64,000 bases of DNA from Pusillimonas sp. T2 (GCF_002236805.1 NZ_NIQA01000009.1:1-64000); one strand, 5' to 3'. Counted from the first letter of the stretch, positions 1 through 9,855 are shown. Notes: generated by a model not told the origin, from the letters alone. Translations and numbers: made by a program.

Positions 1-263
1 TGGGGTTGGCCACACGCTTACCTTCAATTTAGACGGAACTGCCGAAGATCAGTTGTCGTTTTTTACAGGTAACATTGTCGGATCATGACAAGCAAAGACG
101 ATGTACTGGCTAACGCCTCGCCAACGGCCTTGGCGGACACACGCGCCAGCTAAATAAATGCCTGCAACGCAGTAGCACGCACAGAAGACCGGGCAGCAGA
201 CTCTGCCCGGCTCAAGAAATCATCGACTCACCCGAACATGTATCAGCTTTCCGTTGATAGAGG
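1..263. other. Left-edge stretch with no gene recognised
   Basis: No convincing coding region or RNA gene is visible here. The one clear structure is a short inverted repeat at 189-210 (CCGGGCAG, 6-base loop, CTGCCCGG). It is not followed by a T-run on either strand. It lies about 55 bases beyond the stop codon of the minus-strand AraC gene, so it could be a 3' stabilising hairpin or a weak terminator, but nothing in the sequence decides this. Confidence 0.4.
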
Positions 264-1226
264 TCACAAATTCGGCGTGACCTGCCGCCGTAATTCCCGC
301 GGCGTGGTTTTATAGTGACTTTTGAACACCCGATTAAAGTGGGGGATATCAAGAAAACCCCATTTACGGGCGATCGCAGCAATTGTTATATGACGCGACC
401 TTGGGCTAATAATGTCTTCTTTAATACGCTCAAGGCGTTGGCGTCGAATCACATCGACAACTGTGCAGTGGTACTCCTTAAAAATTCTATAAAGTTGGCG
501 CACTGACAGCCCATGCTCACCCGCTATGTCTGCTACACAAAGCTCAGGGTCCGCCAAGCTGGACGAAATATAGTTATTGATTCGCCGAAACAATACTTCG
601 TCATAAGCAGGCGGTACGTTGCAACTGATTAACTGATCGTCGATGCACAAGCTCAACAAGCCCAAGGTATGGTCAAGCAGCGAGGCTCTATGCTCAAAAG
701 AATGGTGACGCGCCTCGTTGGCGATACTCATCAGCAGCGCCGCCGCGATGTGCGTGACGCCGGTTCGTCCCATCAATGTCGTCGCCGTTATGGAATCGAT
801 TGCTCGATTAGTCAGCGTAAACATATCGCGCGGGAATTGGAAGACAGCCATTTCCCAATCATTGGGAAAGACGATGTCATAGGGCCGCCTGGTGTCCCAG
901 AGTACAAAGTCGCCACGGCGCAACAGCGCCTGCCGATCATGTTGCTCGATCACTGATGAGCCTTGTAGTTGCAGGCCAAGCATCAGGTAGTCGTCGTCAT
1001 CTTGAGCGATGAGCTTGGGTGTGCGAGAAATGCGTTGGGGCCTAGAGCCTGACGTCACGATCCGTACGTTTCCAAGCTGGCTAAGCGCTACCCTACCGAC
1101 AAAGTTATCGTGCGGAGCAATCTGTATGCTTAGTGGCACATAATTGCGCCACACCACGTCGTTCCATATCGAGATACGGTCGCGAGGGGCCAATTCTTTG
1201 GAACGGTAAAGGACATGTGTATCCAT
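264..1226 (-). CDS. AraC-family transcriptional regulator
   Basis: A 320-residue regulator with the two-part AraC layout. Residues about 30-190 resemble the cupin-like AraC-binding domain of the AraC_binding_2 type (DYLMLGLQLQG and GDFVLWDTRRPY segments). Residues about 215-315 form the double helix-turn-helix, with the signature region KWGFLDIPHFNRVFKSHY followed by TTPRELR near the C-terminus. The family binds DNA as an effector-responsive activator, often of catabolic genes. No target gene lies next to it: upstream are only an IS3 remnant and a chemotaxis-gene remnant, and downstream is the window edge, so the effector cannot be inferred. The domain call is firm and the role is unknown. 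Confidence 0.88.
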   Translation of the reverse strand: MDTHVLYRSKELAPRDRISIWNDVVWRNYVPLSIQIAPHDNFVGRVALSQLGNVRIVTSGSRPQRISRTPKLIAQDDDDYLMLGLQLQGSSVIEQHDRQALLRRGDFVLWDTRRPYDIVFPNDWEMAVFQFPRDMFTLTNRAIDSITATTLMGRTGVTHIAAALLMSIANEARHHSFEHRASLLDHTLGLLSLCIDDQLISCNVPPAYDEVLFRRINNYISSSLADPELCVADIAGEHGLSVRQLYRIFKEYHCTVVDVIRRQRLERIKEDIISPRSRHITIAAIARKWGFLDIPHFNRVFKSHYKTTPRELRRQVTPNL

Positions 1227-1362
1227 GAGGAATCTCCTCGCTCTGGAAGCCCGGCTTGGTTATGCGGGTTGGCATGGCGATGCGGTGTTTGCCGCTACAA
1301 GTAGCGCCCCGGCTTTGAGTGTGCTGAGACAATTCAGTAAACGATACTACACCTTTTCGCCA

Positions 1363-1543
1363 CGCATCAAACGCAAAATTTATAGCAGTAGGGAATTGGC
1401 ACGTCAGGGTATCTTTGACTATATAGAAATGTTTTACAACCCGATTCGGCGGCATGGTTATGCAGCCAACCTTTCGCCGGTAAACTACGAACGGCAATAT
1501 TTTTCTGAGGCAACGAACTGTCTATAAAAGTCTGGCCGATTCA
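1363..1543 (+). mobile_element. IS3-family insertion sequence remnant (transposase C-terminus plus right terminal repeat)
   Basis: The reading frame ending at the TAA at 1525-1527 encodes the conserved C-terminus of an IS3-family OrfB transposase (DDE): RIKRKIYSSRELARQG, then FDYIEMFYNPIRRHGY and LSPVNYERQYF. About 55 residues remain; the catalytic core and OrfA are absent, so it cannot transpose. The stop codon lies inside 1519-1543, which resembles the terminal inverted repeat of IS3-subgroup elements (starts TGTCTATAAAAG, ends GGCCGATTCA). Chemotaxis-protein coding sequence begins directly after it, suggesting an ancient insertion followed by deletion of most of the element. Upstream of 1363 the frame has no recognisable similarity. 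Confidence 0.8.
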
Positions 1544-1544
1544 T

Positions 1545-1892
1545 TTCATTCAGGATATTGCGGCACAGACGAATTTACTTTCTTTGAACGCCTCCATTGA
1601 AGCGGCCCGAGCGGGCCATCAAGGCCGAGGGTTTGCCGTGGTGGCCGGTGAAGTCAGGAATCTGGCGGCGCGCAGCCATCAAGCGACACTTCAGATTAAC
1701 GATGTAGTGCAAGAGAACCGTGCGCTAGCGATTAACGCCGTTCACGAGGTCGCGCGGAATCGCGAGCGTGTCAAACAGGGGGCAAAACTCGCCAATCAAA
1801 CCCGTATCTTGATGCAAACTATTCGGCAGGACTCATCAAGAGTTTTGCAGGCTGTCGGCGAGGTGTCCGACACGTTAAAGACTACGGCCTGA
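1545..1892 (+). pseudogene. Methyl-accepting chemotaxis protein signalling-domain remnant
   Basis: From 1545 the frame reads [20 protein letters not shown] and continues through [25 protein letters not shown], the highly conserved cytoplasmic hairpin tip of methyl-accepting chemotaxis proteins, which contacts CheA and CheW. It continues to a stop at 1892. The ligand-binding, membrane, HAMP and N-terminal signalling parts are all missing, since the left end abuts the IS3 terminal repeat at 1543. A local TTG at 1584 could start a 102-residue product, but a free fragment of a coiled-coil hairpin is unlikely to work. I therefore call it a pseudogene truncated by the IS event. Confidence 0.85.
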
Positions 1893-2037
1893 AAGCGCCG
1901 CTTGGGTGGGGCAACCGACACAAAAAAAACGGGTCAATTCTCGTTCATTAGTTACGGAATAGGCCATTGTTCTAGCCTTAGCGCTGCCACATTCTGGTCA
2001 AAAATAGTGTTTTCATTATTGTTGACGAGGCGTTGAG

Positions 2038-2820
2038 GTGACTGATTGGCGATTGCGGGGCGATGATACGCAGCCACCGGGCCTGCGTATCATCGAAATT
2101 CTTGACCCGGGTTGCGGGCAGGACAACGTGTTGTTTCGCTTGTTGGTGATGCGTGAGCACTCCGTCAGTCCAGAAGGTGAGTCCATCACATTACGCTACT
2201 TCGAGCTTGAGGCGGGATCGGGCGGGATGGCTGTGCACCCTTTCACGGGCATGTACTGTCGTTTGGACGATGGTGCCGAAAGCGTCAGCCTGACAGGCGG
2301 TTCGGTGGGGCTAAGTTCGGCATATTTGCGTGGTCACCGGTTGGGCACTTATTTGCAGGACGAAATTGTACGCTGGGCTACTCAGTGGCCGAACGCGAAG
2401 GTTCAACCCATTGTTTTGTCGGATATCGATGCGTACGAAGAAAATAAAAGCCGGCGCAATCGTTATTACGAGCAGTTCGGTATAGTGTTCGATTATTCTG
2501 GGCCCGAATGCAGTAGCGGCGTATCACAGGGTTTGTGTGCCGGCGATCTGACACCTGTCTCGCCCGACGTTTGGCGTAAATCAATTAAAGAGTACGACCT
2601 GATCGATTACCTGCGTCGGCACTCGGCCGAAAAGGTAAAGCTGCTGCGCGATATCCAGAAGTTGCATGCCAACATAGACTTCCAGCAGCAGGTCATTCGT
2701 GACAGCCAGGCGCGGCCCTTCAAGTGGGCCATGGATCATTTCGCAAACCGGTATCCTTATGCTGCCCCTTCAGTGCTCACGCTGTCCGGACTGATGCTGC
2801 TCCTGTGGGCAGTGGTCTAA
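2038..2820 (+). CDS. GNAT-like protein with C-terminal coiled coil and membrane helix
   Basis: A 260-residue protein that I recognise only in part. Residues about 95-155 resemble the acetyl-CoA binding core of GNAT acetyltransferases, including an R-G-H-R-L-G-T segment (motif A, RxxGxG/A-like) and a following helix, then a YYEQFGI stretch like the end of the GNAT fold. Residues about 195-235 are charged and helical, possibly a coiled coil. The last ~20 residues (APSVLTLSGLMLLLWAVV) are a hydrophobic tail-anchor-like segment. The GTG start at 2038 is supported by GACGAGG at 2024-2030; no ATG lies nearby in frame. The substrate is unknown, and the acetyltransferase call rests on one motif. Confidence 0.55.
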   Translation: MTDWRLRGDDTQPPGLRIIEILDPGCGQDNVLFRLLVMREHSVSPEGESITLRYFELEAGSGGMAVHPFTGMYCRLDDGAESVSLTGGSVGLSSAYLRGHRLGTYLQDEIVRWATQWPNAKVQPIVLSDIDAYEENKSRRNRYYEQFGIVFDYSGPECSSGVSQGLCAGDLTPVSPDVWRKSIKEYDLIDYLRRHSAEKVKLLRDIQKLHANIDFQQQVIRDSQARPFKWAMDHFANRYPYAAPSVLTLSGLMLLLWAVV

Positions 2821-2955
2821 TGTGTTAAAAATAGATGAAAAGAGGGCCATTCAGGAGTGGGGCGCACCTTTAGCGGTACCCCAGACTTTCCGGTAAAATG
2901 GTCGGTTCATCTCGTTTACTTGTCTTTTACTCAATTTCATTTATATAGGTTCCTA

Positions 2956-4266
2956 ATGCAGCCCGTGGTTGAAACTCTGTCCGGCCTTGAGCGCCGTGTT
3001 GATCTGGTCGTTTCGATGGCCGACGTCGAAAAAGAAGTCCAGTCCCAGCTCAAGCGCGTCGCACGTACCGCAAAAGTCCAGGGCTTTCGCCCAGGTAAAG
3101 CTCCGTTGTCGATCGTCGAACGCAGCCATGGCCCCGGCATTCGCTACGACGTTATCAACACTGAAGTCGGTCGTGCGCTCGATAACGTCCTGAAAGAAAC
3201 ACAGTTGCGTGTTGCGGGTACGCCTAATCTTGAACCCAAAACCGAAGGCGTAGAAGACGGCACGATGGCCTTTTCGGCTACTTTCGAAGTCTATCCCGAA
3301 GTTCAGTTGCCCGACTTGGCCGCGCTTAAAGTGACGCGTTCAAGCGTCGAAGTGGGCGACGCCGAAGTCCAACGCACTATCGACATCCTGCGCAAGCAGC
3401 GTGCTGCTTACGAAGGCCGCGAAGGTCGTGAGGCACAAGACGACGATCGCATCACGCTTGATTTCGTCGGCACAATCGACGGCGTTGCATTCGACGGCGG
3501 CTCGGCTGAAGGCTTCTCGTTCGTCTTGGGCCAGGGCCGCATGTTGCCCGAATTCGAAGAGGCTGTTCGCGGCATGAAAGCCGGCGATACCAAAACTTTC
3601 CCCCTCGAATTCCCCGCCGACTACGCAGGTAAAGAAGTGGCTGGTAAAAAAGCCGACTTCGAAATCAAAGTAACTGAAGTCGCCGAAGCCGTTCTGCCTG
3701 AAGTCGATGCCGAGTTCGCCAAGTCGTTGGGTCAGCCCGAAGGCGACGTTGAAAAGCTCTTGGCCGACATCCGCAGCAACATCGAACGCGAAGTCAAAGC
3801 ACGTGCCATGTCGCGCACCAAAGCTAGCGTCCTCGACGCTCTGGCCGCCGCATGCACCTTCGACGTACCTAAAGCACTGGTTCAAAGCGACACCGAAAGC
3901 CGTGTTGCAGCAGCCCGCGCCGACCTCAAACAACGCGGTGTGCCTAACGCCGACAGTATCCCAATTCCTGCAGAAGCGTTCAGCGCCGAATCCGAGCGTC
4001 GTGTTCGTCTGGGCCTTCTGGTATCCGAGCTGGTCAGCAGCGCCGACCTCCAGGCCAAACCCGAGCAGGTTCGCGCCCGCATCGAAGAGCTGGCGCAAAA
4101 CTACGAGCAGCCCGCACAAGTGGTTGCCTACTACCTGGCCGATCGTCAACGTCGCTCCGAAATCGAAGCTATCGTGCTCGAAGACAACGTTGTCAATCAC
4201 GTGCTTGAAAAAGCCCAGGTCACTGACGAAAACGTCGATTTCGACGAACTGATGGGGACTGCATAA
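2956..4266 (+). CDS. tig: Trigger factor, ribosome-associated chaperone / prolyl isomerase
   Basis: Trigger factor binds near the ribosome exit tunnel, shields nascent chains and has peptidyl-prolyl isomerase activity. The 436-residue product matches the usual length (432 in E. coli). The ribosome-docking loop GFRPGKAP is at residues 43-50. An FKBP-type domain follows at about 160-240 (DRITLDFVGTIDG, LPEFEEAVRGMKAGD). The C-terminal helical cradle occupies the rest. I chose the ATG at 2956 because MQPVVETLSGLERRV is the normal N-terminus; the in-frame extension back to 2857 has no family similarity. clpP begins on the base after the stop codon, giving the standard tig-clpP-clpX order. Confidence 0.98.
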   Translation: MQPVVETLSGLERRVDLVVSMADVEKEVQSQLKRVARTAKVQGFRPGKAPLSIVERSHGPGIRYDVINTEVGRALDNVLKETQLRVAGTPNLEPKTEGVEDGTMAFSATFEVYPEVQLPDLAALKVTRSSVEVGDAEVQRTIDILRKQRAAYEGREGREAQDDDRITLDFVGTIDGVAFDGGSAEGFSFVLGQGRMLPEFEEAVRGMKAGDTKTFPLEFPADYAGKEVAGKKADFEIKVTEVAEAVLPEVDAEFAKSLGQPEGDVEKLLADIRSNIEREVKARAMSRTKASVLDALAAACTFDVPKALVQSDTESRVAAARADLKQRGVPNADSIPIPAEAFSAESERRVRLGLLVSELVSSADLQAKPEQVRARIEELAQNYEQPAQVVAYYLADRQRRSEIEAIVLEDNVVNHVLEKAQVTDENVDFDELMGTA

Positions 4267-4920
4267 ATGCAGCGATTCACTGATTTCTACGCGGCGATGC
4301 ATGGCGGCGATTCGGTCGTGCCTACTGGGCTGGGCTATGTGCCCATCGTAGTAGAGCAGTCCGGACGCGGCGAGCGTTCTTACGATATTTACTCGCGCTT
4401 GTTGCGCGAGCGGGTCATCTTTTTTGTCGGTCCGGTCAACGACCATTCCGCCAATCTGGTGGTGGCGCAATTGCTCTTTCTCGAGTCCGAGAACCCGGGC
4501 AAAGATATTTCGCTCTACATCAATTCGCCGGGTGGGTCAGTGTATGCCGGTATGGCCATCTACGACACCATGAACTTCATCAAGCCCGATGTGTCTACAT
4601 TGTGCACGGGCATTGCTGCAAGCATGGGTGCGTTTTTGCTGGCCGCTGGCACCAAAGGCAAACGGTATGCCTTGCCCAACTCGCGTATCATGATTCACCA
4701 GCCTTCGGGTGGTGCGCAGGGCCAGGCTTCCGATATCCAGATTCAAGCTCGCGAAATTCTCAGCTTGCGCGAACGCCTGAACAACATTCTGGCGAACAAT
4801 ACGGGCCAGCCTGTCGAGCGTATCGAAGTAGACACAGAGCGTGATAACTTTATGTCGGCCGACGATGCAAGGGCTTATGGCCTTATCGACAAAGTTCTGG
4901 TGTCCCGTTCCGAAGAATAG
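4267..4920 (+). CDS. clpP: ATP-dependent Clp protease proteolytic subunit
   Basis: The serine peptidase that forms the double heptameric barrel of ClpXP/ClpAP in the cytoplasm. The 217-residue product carries the catalytic triad at Ser119 (IAASMGAF), His144 (IMIHQPSGG) and Asp193, with the same spacing as E. coli. The ATG at 4267 immediately follows the tig stop with no gap, implying translational coupling. The start [14 protein letters not shown] fits a processed propeptide of about 20 residues. clpX, its unfoldase partner, follows 33 bases downstream. Confidence 0.98.
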   Translation: MQRFTDFYAAMHGGDSVVPTGLGYVPIVVEQSGRGERSYDIYSRLLRERVIFFVGPVNDHSANLVVAQLLFLESENPGKDISLYINSPGGSVYAGMAIYDTMNFIKPDVSTLCTGIAASMGAFLLAAGTKGKRYALPNSRIMIHQPSGGAQGQASDIQIQAREILSLRERLNNILANNTGQPVERIEVDTERDNFMSADDARAYGLIDKVLVSRSEE

Positions 4921-4953
4921 GCCCAGTGTTAAAACCGTTAGTCAAAGAGTTAT

Positions 4954-6264
4954 ATGCCCGATAAAAAAGGATCGCCGGACGAAAAAGTCTTGCACTGTTC
5001 GTTTTGCAATAAAAGCCAGCACGAGGTGCGCAAACTTATTGCGGGCCCGTCGGTATTCATTTGCGACGAATGTATCGATCTGTGCACCGACATCATTCGT
5101 GAAGAAACCAAAGAGGCAGCACGCAAGGCTGTACGCAACGAGCTGCCTACGCCTCAAGAAATCAAGGCGTTCCTCGACGGCTACGTCATCGGGCAAGACA
5201 TCCCCAAACGAAGCCTGGCTGTGGCTGTTTACAACCACTACAAGCGCATTCGTTATGGCGAGGTCAAGGGCGACGACGTCGAGCTGTCCAAAAGCAATAT
5301 TTTGCTGATCGGGCCTACGGGTTCGGGCAAAACCTTGCTTGCGCAGACTTTGGCGCGCATGCTCGACGTCCCCTTCGTCATGGCTGACGCCACCACGCTG
5401 ACCGAAGCTGGTTATGTGGGCGAAGACGTCGAAAACATCATTCAGAAGCTGCTTCAAAACTGCAACTACGACGTAGAAAAGGCGCAGCGCGCCATTATCT
5501 ACATCGACGAAATCGACAAGATTTCTCGCAAGTCCGACAACCCGTCTATTACCCGCGACGTTTCGGGCGAGGGCGTGCAGCAGGCCTTGCTGAAAATTAT
5601 CGAAGGTACGGTGGCGTCGGTACCCCCCCAGGGCGGGCGCAAGCATCCTAACCAAGATTTCGTGCAGGTCGACACCACCAATATTCTGTTTATTGTTGGT
5701 GGCGCTTTCGACGGTCTCGAAAAGGTCATTCAAGACCGTACCGAAAAATCAGGTATTGGTTTCTCGGCGGCAGTGCGCAGCAAGTCCGAGCGTGGCGTCG
5801 GCGAGCTCTTCTCCGAGGTCGAACCTTCCGACTTGGTCAAATTCGGCCTGATCCCCGAACTCGTCGGGCGTCTGCCGGTTGTGGCCACCCTCGAAGAGCT
5901 GCAAGAAGACACCCTGGTGCAGATTCTTACCGAACCTAAAAACGCCATCATCAAGCAGTTTCAAAAGCTGTTCGAAATGGAAGAGGTCGAGCTGGAAGTA
6001 CGCCCCGAGGCCTTGCGCGCCATTGCGCAGAGGGCGCTCAAGCGTCGTACCGGCGCGCGGGGTTTGCGGTCAATTGTTGAACAGGCTTTGTTGGGCACCA
6101 TGTATGAACTTCCGTCCAGCAAAAACGTCAAAAAAGTCATACTCGACGAAAACGCGGTTGTTGGCGGCGCAGCGCCTCTATTGATCTACGCCGATGACGC
6201 CGAACCAACGGCTTCCAAAGACAAAAAACCAGATTCGCAAAAGCTAAAAAATGCTGCCGCCTGA
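4954..6264 (+). CDS. clpX: ATP-dependent Clp protease ATP-binding subunit ClpX
   Basis: A hexameric AAA+ unfoldase that feeds substrates to ClpP. In the 436 residues, the N-terminal C4 zinc-binding domain has Cys15, Cys18, Cys37 and Cys40. Walker A is at about residues 120-127 (GPTGSGKT) and Walker B at 182-187 (IYIDEID), with sensor and arginine-finger regions ([21 protein letters not shown]) after it. Length and architecture are those of full ClpX. It is the third gene of the tig-clpP-clpX unit, which ends at a hairpin at 6320-6345 before lon. Confidence 0.98.
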   Translation: MPDKKGSPDEKVLHCSFCNKSQHEVRKLIAGPSVFICDECIDLCTDIIREETKEAARKAVRNELPTPQEIKAFLDGYVIGQDIPKRSLAVAVYNHYKRIRYGEVKGDDVELSKSNILLIGPTGSGKTLLAQTLARMLDVPFVMADATTLTEAGYVGEDVENIIQKLLQNCNYDVEKAQRAIIYIDEIDKISRKSDNPSITRDVSGEGVQQALLKIIEGTVASVPPQGGRKHPNQDFVQVDTTNILFIVGGAFDGLEKVIQDRTEKSGIGFSAAVRSKSERGVGELFSEVEPSDLVKFGLIPELVGRLPVVATLEELQEDTLVQILTEPKNAIIKQFQKLFEMEEVELEVRPEALRAIAQRALKRRTGARGLRSIVEQALLGTMYELPSSKNVKKVILDENAVVGGAAPLLIYADDAEPTASKDKKPDSQKLKNAAA

Positions 6265-6319
6265 CGGGGTCTTGAAAAGTTCGCGATTGTCGCCACATAT
6301 GAAGTATGTGTAGTACTAC

Positions 6320-6345
6320 AAAAGGGAGGCGCAGGCTTCCCTTTT
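6320..6345 (+). terminator. Rho-independent-like terminator after clpX
   Basis: Inverted repeat AAAAGGGA (6320-6327) and TCCCTTTT (6338-6345) around a short GC-rich loop, in the 114-base gap between clpX and lon. The descending arm supplies only four Ts, so it may be leaky, but position and shape fit the end of the tig-clpP-clpX transcript. Confidence 0.65.
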
Positions 6346-6378
6346 GTTTCTGATGCAGCATTTTTTAAGGAAATTACT

Positions 6379-8853
6379 ATGTCTGCGAGCCCTATTCTCT
6401 CTTCAGAACCTATGGACTTGCCCCTCTTGCCTTTGCGGGACGTGGTGGTATTTCCTCATATGGTGATTCCGCTGTTTGTCGGGCGTCCGCGTTCTATCAA
6501 GGCCCTCGAAATGGCGATGGAATCGGGCAATAACATCATGCTGGTGGCGCAGAAGTCGGCCAGCAAAGACGACCCGACCCCCGATGACCTGCACGCTATT
6601 GGTTGCGTCGCCAGTATTTTGCAAATGCTCAAGCTGCCTGACGGTACTGTCAAGGTGCTGGTTGAGGGTCTGCAACGCGCAAAAATCAACACTGTTTCCG
6701 ATGCCGAAACGCATTTCACCTCCAATGTCCAGGTGTTGCCTCTTGAAGACGGCCAGAATGCCGAAGCCGAGGCCTTGCGTCGTGCCGTGGTCGCGCAATT
6801 CGAGCAGTACGTCAAACTCAACAAAAAAATTCCCCAAGAAATTCTTACATCGCTTACGGGTATTGACGAGGCCGGCCGTCTTGCCGATACAGTAGCGGCT
6901 CATTTGCCGCTCAAACTCGAGCAAAAGCAAAGCATGCTCGAACTCGTTGGCACGTCAGAGCGTCTCGAAAGCCTGCTGTCGCAGCTCGAATCCGAAATCG
7001 ACATTCTTCAGGTCGAAAAGCGTATCCGCGGCCGTGTCAAAAAGCAGATGGAAAAGAGCCAACGCGACTATTATCTGAATGAGCAGGTCAAAGCTATTCA
7101 GAAAGAGCTCGGCGAGGGTGAAGACGGCGCCGATATCGAAGAGCTTGAAAAGAAAATTGCTGCGGCGCAGTTGCCTAAAGAAGCGCAGAAAAAGGCCGAG
7201 GCCGAGCTTAAAAAGCTTAAACTGATGTCGCCCATGTCGGCCGAAGCGACTGTGGTGCGCAACTACATCGAAACGCTGGTGGGGTTGCCATGGCGCAAGA
7301 AGAGCCGCATCAACAGTTCCATTCCTAATGCCGAGAGCGTGCTCGATGCGGATCACTATGGCCTCGAAAAGGTCAAAGAGCGCATCATCGAATATCTTGC
7401 TGTTCAGCAACGCGTCGACAAACTCAAAGCGCCTATTCTTTGTCTCGTTGGGCCACCTGGTGTGGGTAAAACGTCGCTGGGTCAGTCGATTGCGCGCGCC
7501 ACTAATCGTAAGTTTGTGCGCATGGCCCTGGGCGGTGTGCGCGACGAAGCCGAAATTCGCGGCCACCGTCGCACATATATCGGCTCCATGCCGGGCAAAA
7601 TTCTGCAGAACATGTCTAAGGTTGCGGTGCGCAACCCCTTGTTCCTGCTCGATGAAATCGACAAAATGGGCGCGGATTTCCGTGGGGATCCTTCGTCGGC
7701 TTTGCTTGAGGTGCTCGACCCTGAACAAAACCACACTTTCCAGGATCACTACATCGAAGTCGATTTCGACTTGTCAGATGTTATGTTCGTGGCGACCAGC
7801 AACACCCTGAACATTCCGCCTGCGCTGCTCGATCGCATGGAAGTCATTCGCCTGTCGGGTTACACCGAAGACGAAAAAGTCCATATTGCCTTCGACCATT
7901 TGTTGCCCAAGCTCATGAAAAACAATGGCGTGCGCGAAGGTGAGATGCAGGTCGACGAGTCGGCCGTACGCGATATCGTGCGCTACTACACCCGTGAAGC
8001 CGGTGTACGTGCCCTTGAACGCGAAATCAGCAAGCTGTGCCGTAAGGTCGTCAAAAAGACCCTCGAGAAACACCCCGAGGCCGTCAAGCCAGCCAAGAAG
8101 GGTGCCGCTACTGCTGTCGAAAAAGTCGTAATTACCGCCGACAACTTAAGCGATTTCCTTGGTGTGCGCCGTTATAACTACGGTATGGCCGAGAAAGAAA
8201 ACAAGGTCGGACAGGTTACCGGGCTGGCCTGGACAGAAGTCGGCGGTGATTTGCTCACCATCGAAGTGGCCGATATGCCGGGTAAGGGCAATGTGATTCG
8301 TACCGGTTCGCTGGGCGATGTCATGAAAGAGTCGGTCGAAGCAGCGCGTACGGTAGTTCGGTCGCGGGCCCAGAAGTGGGGCATTTTGTCGTCGGTCTTC
8401 GAGAAGCGTGATCTGCACATTCACTTCCCCGAAGGCGCCACGCCCAAAGACGGTCCGTCGGCGGGTATTGCGGTGACGACGGCCATGGTGTCCGCCTTAA
8501 CCGGTATCCCGGTGCGTGCCGACGTAGCCATGACGGGTGAAATTACCCTTCGCGGCGAAGTCTTGCCTATTGGCGGCCTGAAAGAGAAGCTGTTGGCCGC
8601 TCATCGGGGCGGGATCAAAACCGTGCTGATCCCCGAAGAGAACGTGAAAGATCTAGCCGACATTCCGGATAACGTCAAGAACCATCTTGAGATTATCCCT
8701 GTGCGCTGGATTGACCGTGTTTTGGAAGTCGCTCTGCAAAGTATGCCCGAGCCTTTGTCTGATGAAGAAGTTGCCCGTTTGACGGCCGAGGCGGTGGCTA
8801 GCGCGAAAGCGTCGGGTACCGACACGGCTTCGGACGCCGTGATGAAGCATTAA
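6379..8853 (+). CDS. lon: ATP-dependent Lon protease (LonA type)
   Basis: Cytoplasmic AAA+ serine-lysine protease that degrades misfolded and regulatory proteins. The 824 residues contain an N-terminal substrate-binding LAN domain ([23 protein letters not shown]), a coiled-coil middle, Walker A at 358-365 (GPPGVGKT), Walker B ([11 protein letters not shown]) and the C-terminal protease domain with catalytic Ser694 (KDGPSAG) and Lys737 (GLKEK). AAGGA at about 6368-6372 precedes the ATG. It lies after clpX behind a hairpin, so it probably has its own promoter. A second full-length Lon is encoded at 33953-36436. Confidence 0.98.
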   Translation: MSASPILSSEPMDLPLLPLRDVVVFPHMVIPLFVGRPRSIKALEMAMESGNNIMLVAQKSASKDDPTPDDLHAIGCVASILQMLKLPDGTVKVLVEGLQRAKINTVSDAETHFTSNVQVLPLEDGQNAEAEALRRAVVAQFEQYVKLNKKIPQEILTSLTGIDEAGRLADTVAAHLPLKLEQKQSMLELVGTSERLESLLSQLESEIDILQVEKRIRGRVKKQMEKSQRDYYLNEQVKAIQKELGEGEDGADIEELEKKIAAAQLPKEAQKKAEAELKKLKLMSPMSAEATVVRNYIETLVGLPWRKKSRINSSIPNAESVLDADHYGLEKVKERIIEYLAVQQRVDKLKAPILCLVGPPGVGKTSLGQSIARATNRKFVRMALGGVRDEAEIRGHRRTYIGSMPGKILQNMSKVAVRNPLFLLDEIDKMGADFRGDPSSALLEVLDPEQNHTFQDHYIEVDFDLSDVMFVATSNTLNIPPALLDRMEVIRLSGYTEDEKVHIAFDHLLPKLMKNNGVREGEMQVDESAVRDIVRYYTREAGVRALEREISKLCRKVVKKTLEKHPEAVKPAKKGAATAVEKVVITADNLSDFLGVRRYNYGMAEKENKVGQVTGLAWTEVGGDLLTIEVADMPGKGNVIRTGSLGDVMKESVEAARTVVRSRAQKWGILSSVFEKRDLHIHFPEGATPKDGPSAGIAVTTAMVSALTGIPVRADVAMTGEITLRGEVLPIGGLKEKLLAAHRGGIKTVLIPEENVKDLADIPDNVKNHLEIIPVRWIDRVLEVALQSMPEPLSDEEVARLTAEAVASAKASGTDTASDAVMKH

Positions 8854-8866
8854 ACGCTGTTTTGGC

Positions 8867-8898
8867 CTGAAAACCGGTAAATAATGCCGGTTTTTCAG
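8867..8898 (+). terminator. First hairpin after lon
   Basis: CTGAAAACCGG (8867-8877) pairs with CCGGTTTTTCAG (8887-8898) with one bulged T, 14 bases after the lon stop codon. It is probably the proximal half of a tandem terminator with 8942-8986. Confidence 0.6.
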
Positions 8899-8941
8899 GG
8901 CCGGGCCGGTCAAGTGAGCTCTGGTCTGGCTTGGCCGTTTT

Positions 8942-8986
8942 AAAAACCCAAAGTTTGTTGCCTGTTGGGGCAAACTTTGGGTTTTT
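8942..8986 (+). terminator. Strong rho-independent terminator after lon, probably bidirectional
   Basis: A perfect 16-bp stem, AAAAACCCAAAGTTTG (8942-8957) with CAAACTTTGGGTTTTT (8971-8986), a 13-base loop and a T-run continuing to 8988. The A-rich left arm gives a T-run on the other strand too, so it can also end the convergent lexA transcript. Confidence 0.88.
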
Positions 8987-9056
8987 TTGTGGGTGGTGCA
9001 GCGGGCTGGGCCGTTAGGCTGCCTGGCCGCGCCAAGCGCAATGTTGCCCGGTGGCT

Positions 9057-9827
9057 TTACTGCATGGTGCGTATCAGGCCAACGGCGATACCCTCGAGGG
9101 CGAACTCGTCGTGGGCTTGGACTTCAATGGGGGAAAAGTCGGGGTTTTCGGGCAGCAAGCGGATGTGTCGGCCCTGGCGTTCGAGGCGTTTGACCGTGAC
9201 GTCGTCGCCTAGCCGGGCGACAACAATTTGGCCGTTGCGTGCTTCGGTGACTTTTTTTACGGCAAGCAGGTCGCCATCGAGGATGCCGGCATCGCGCATG
9301 CTAAGACCACGTACTTTAAGCAGGTAGTCGGGCACTTGGGTGAACAAGGCCGGCTCGACGGCGATTTCTCGCTCGATGTGGGGGGTGGCCAATATGGGGC
9401 TGCCCGCTGCAACGCGCCCAATGACCGGTAAGAGCAGACGCTCTAGGAATGGGGTGCTGGTATAGGCGGTTGACGCCGACTTGTCGTGCGATTGTGTAAC
9501 GGGGTGAGGCGCACCTGCCGCGTAGGCGTGAGGTGTGCTGACCGTGTGGGGTTGCAGCGTACCGGCCGCATCGGGCGCAGGGCTGGCAACGCCAGGTTGT
9601 TGGCCTGGGACAGGCGTAAGCAGTCGGATGCCCCGCGATGCGCCGGCTGTAAGTGCGATGGCGCCTTTGCGTGCCAATGCTTTAAGGTGATCTTCGGCGG
9701 CATTGGCCGAGCGGAAACCCAGTTCGCGTGCGATTTCGGCGCGCGTGGGGGGGAACCCGGTACGCCCGATTTGCTGACGGATGAGGTCGAGGATTTGCTG
9801 CTGACGGGCGGTGAGTTTTAAGGCCAT
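9057..9827 (-). CDS. lexA: LexA repressor with unusually long interdomain linker
   Basis: SOS repressor that self-cleaves when RecA is activated. The winged-helix DNA-binding domain is at residues 1-70 ([25 protein letters not shown]). The S24 peptidase domain is at about 130-256, with the Ala141-Gly142 cleavage site (GRVAAGSP), nucleophile Ser176 (RGLSMRDAG) and general base Lys213 (DDVTVKRL). Spacings within the peptidase domain equal those of E. coli LexA. The protein is 256 residues against 202 in E. coli; nearly all the excess is a Pro/Ala/His/Thr-rich linker at about 72-125. An SOS box just upstream indicates autoregulation. Confidence 0.96.
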   Translation of the reverse strand: MALKLTARQQQILDLIRQQIGRTGFPPTRAEIARELGFRSANAAEDHLKALARKGAIALTAGASRGIRLLTPVPGQQPGVASPAPDAAGTLQPHTVSTPHAYAAGAPHPVTQSHDKSASTAYTSTPFLERLLLPVIGRVAAGSPILATPHIEREIAVEPALFTQVPDYLLKVRGLSMRDAGILDGDLLAVKKVTEARNGQIVVARLGDDVTVKRLERQGRHIRLLPENPDFSPIEVQAHDEFALEGIAVGLIRTMQ

Positions 9828-9839
9828 AATAAAATAGGG

Positions 9840-9855
9840 CTGTATATAAATACAG
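9840..9855 (-). promoter_or_regulatory. LexA operator (SOS box) of lexA
   Basis: CTGTATATAAATACAG differs by one base from the E. coli-type consensus CTG-N10-CAG with an alternating TA core. It sits inside a larger inverted repeat with 13-base arms at 9833-9845 and 9850-9862. The operator ends 12 bases upstream of the lexA ATG (9827), so bound repressor would cover the transcription start region. Confidence 0.93.

Noticed and set aside
189-210. Inverted repeat near the left edge as a terminator of the AraC gene
   Set aside because: The stem is good but neither strand has a following T-run; left as an unassigned hairpin.
2869-2899. Promoter for tig (TTTAGC and TAAAAT)
   Set aside because: The -35 is poor and the spacer is 19 bases; not strong enough to list as a feature.
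3340-4470. A 376-codon open frame antisense to tig and clpP
   Set aside because: It lies entirely across two strongly conserved genes, shows no recognisable domain, and reflects the codon bias of a GC-rich genome.
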